Shown: piece by piece, positions 34,045 to 34,151 of the stretch
Position numbering within the stretch: the stretch's first letter is position 1
Layout: each line of letters opens with the position of its first letter
From: Pirellulales bacterium
Lineage (GTDB): Bacteria > Planctomycetota > Planctomycetia > Pirellulales > JAICIG01
Direction of reading: 5' to 3'
Assembly (NCBI GenBank): GCA_025927475.1
Contig: JAICLL010000061.1
Span: 1 to 34,151, forward strand
Length of the DNA stretch: 34,151 nt
Notes under the pieces: model-generated
Told to the model about the DNA's origin: nothing
Seen by the model: only the letters and a program-made list of their open reading frames with translations
Databases searched by the model: none
Position numbers and translations under genes: made by a program

Positions 34045-34099
34045 CCGAAGCGTCAGCGAGGCAGAATCTCCCCATTTCCTCGCTGACGCTTCGGGTTAG
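34040..34099. repeat. Inverted repeat with perfect 22-bp arms (CTAACCCGAAGCGTCAGCGAGG)
   Basis: Arm 34040-34061 begins CTAACCCGAAGCGTCAGCG and is the exact reverse complement of 34078-34099; the spacer is 34062-34077 (CAGAATCTCCCCATTT). From memory this CCCGAAGCGTCAGCGAGG unit is one of the most frequent dispersed repeats in Pirellulales genomes, yielding spurious peptides such as LTRSVSE. It interrupts or abuts the small ORF at 33889-34044. Confidence 0.85.
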
Positions 34100-34151
34100 G
34101 CGTGAGTCGCAGGTGTTGTGGCTTAGTCTCAAACGGTGCGGTTTTAACAGC

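Overview
The window looks like DNA from a planctomycete, probably a member of the Pirellulales. The evidence is sequence style rather than a marker gene. There are two very small membrane proteins of the RxQF(S/T)L(R/K)(A/S)L type, a GntR(YtrA)-ABC-membrane protein cluster, four separate Gfo/Idh/MocA oxidoreductases, a PQQ-type beta-propeller protein opening with the ENWPQWRGP pattern, an FG-GAP repeat protein, a ThuA-like protein, a sialate O-acetylesterase, and several families of short palindromic GC-rich repeats between and inside genes. The first ~410 bases are different: they hold a truncated DUF1194 protein of alphaproteobacterial type and may be a chimeric contig end.

Layout. 1-414: DUF1194 fragment. 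0.6-2.9 kb: a LmbE/PIG-L type deacetylase (minus), thiL (plus) and a tiny membrane protein that seems frameshifted. 3.1-6.4 kb: GntR/YtrA regulator with a palindromic operator overlapping its promoter, then an ABC ATPase directly abutted by a polytopic membrane protein. 6.6-11.1 kb (plus): exported Gfo/Idh/MocA protein, PQQ-like propeller, FG-GAP protein and AroH chorismate mutase. 11.1-16.4 kb (minus): secreted hypothetical protein, a second Gfo/Idh/MocA protein with a clear intrinsic terminator, and a two-gene operon of sialate O-acetylesterase and isoaspartyl peptidase. 16.6-21.4 kb: a third Gfo/Idh/MocA protein, nadE carrying an in-frame repeat-derived segment, a decayed VapC-like gene, a 63-residue membrane protein, and a fourth Gfo/Idh/MocA protein lacking the catalytic EKP lysine. 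21.5-24.6 kb: Rcp1-like response regulator, phospholipase D-like protein, ThuA-like protein. 24.8-28.7 kb: a broken small gene, hisH, an OmpA-type lipoprotein, larC, and a membrane-anchored coiled-coil protein. 28.8-32 kb (minus): a thioredoxin-like DUF255 protein translationally coupled to a small protein that looks like an immunity protein, followed upstream by three gene fragments side by side (unknown C-terminus, TauE/SafE N-terminus, sulfatase C-terminus). 32-34.15 kb: a sulfite-oxidase-like molybdoenzyme, a hypothetical protein, and a small ORF whose N-terminus runs into a 22-bp-armed inverted repeat.

Functionally the window mixes housekeeping genes (thiL, aroH, nadE, hisH) with exported sugar/peptide-processing genes typical of planctomycetes. 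I did not find a convincing new multi-gene system. The most interesting signals are genome dynamics: palindromic repeats entering coding sequences, a junction zone of gene debris at 31.2-31.85 kb next to an intact immunity-like gene, a degenerate VapC, two probable single-base frameshifts, and an oxidoreductase subfamily without its catalytic lysine. All family names come from motif recognition by eye; no search was run.
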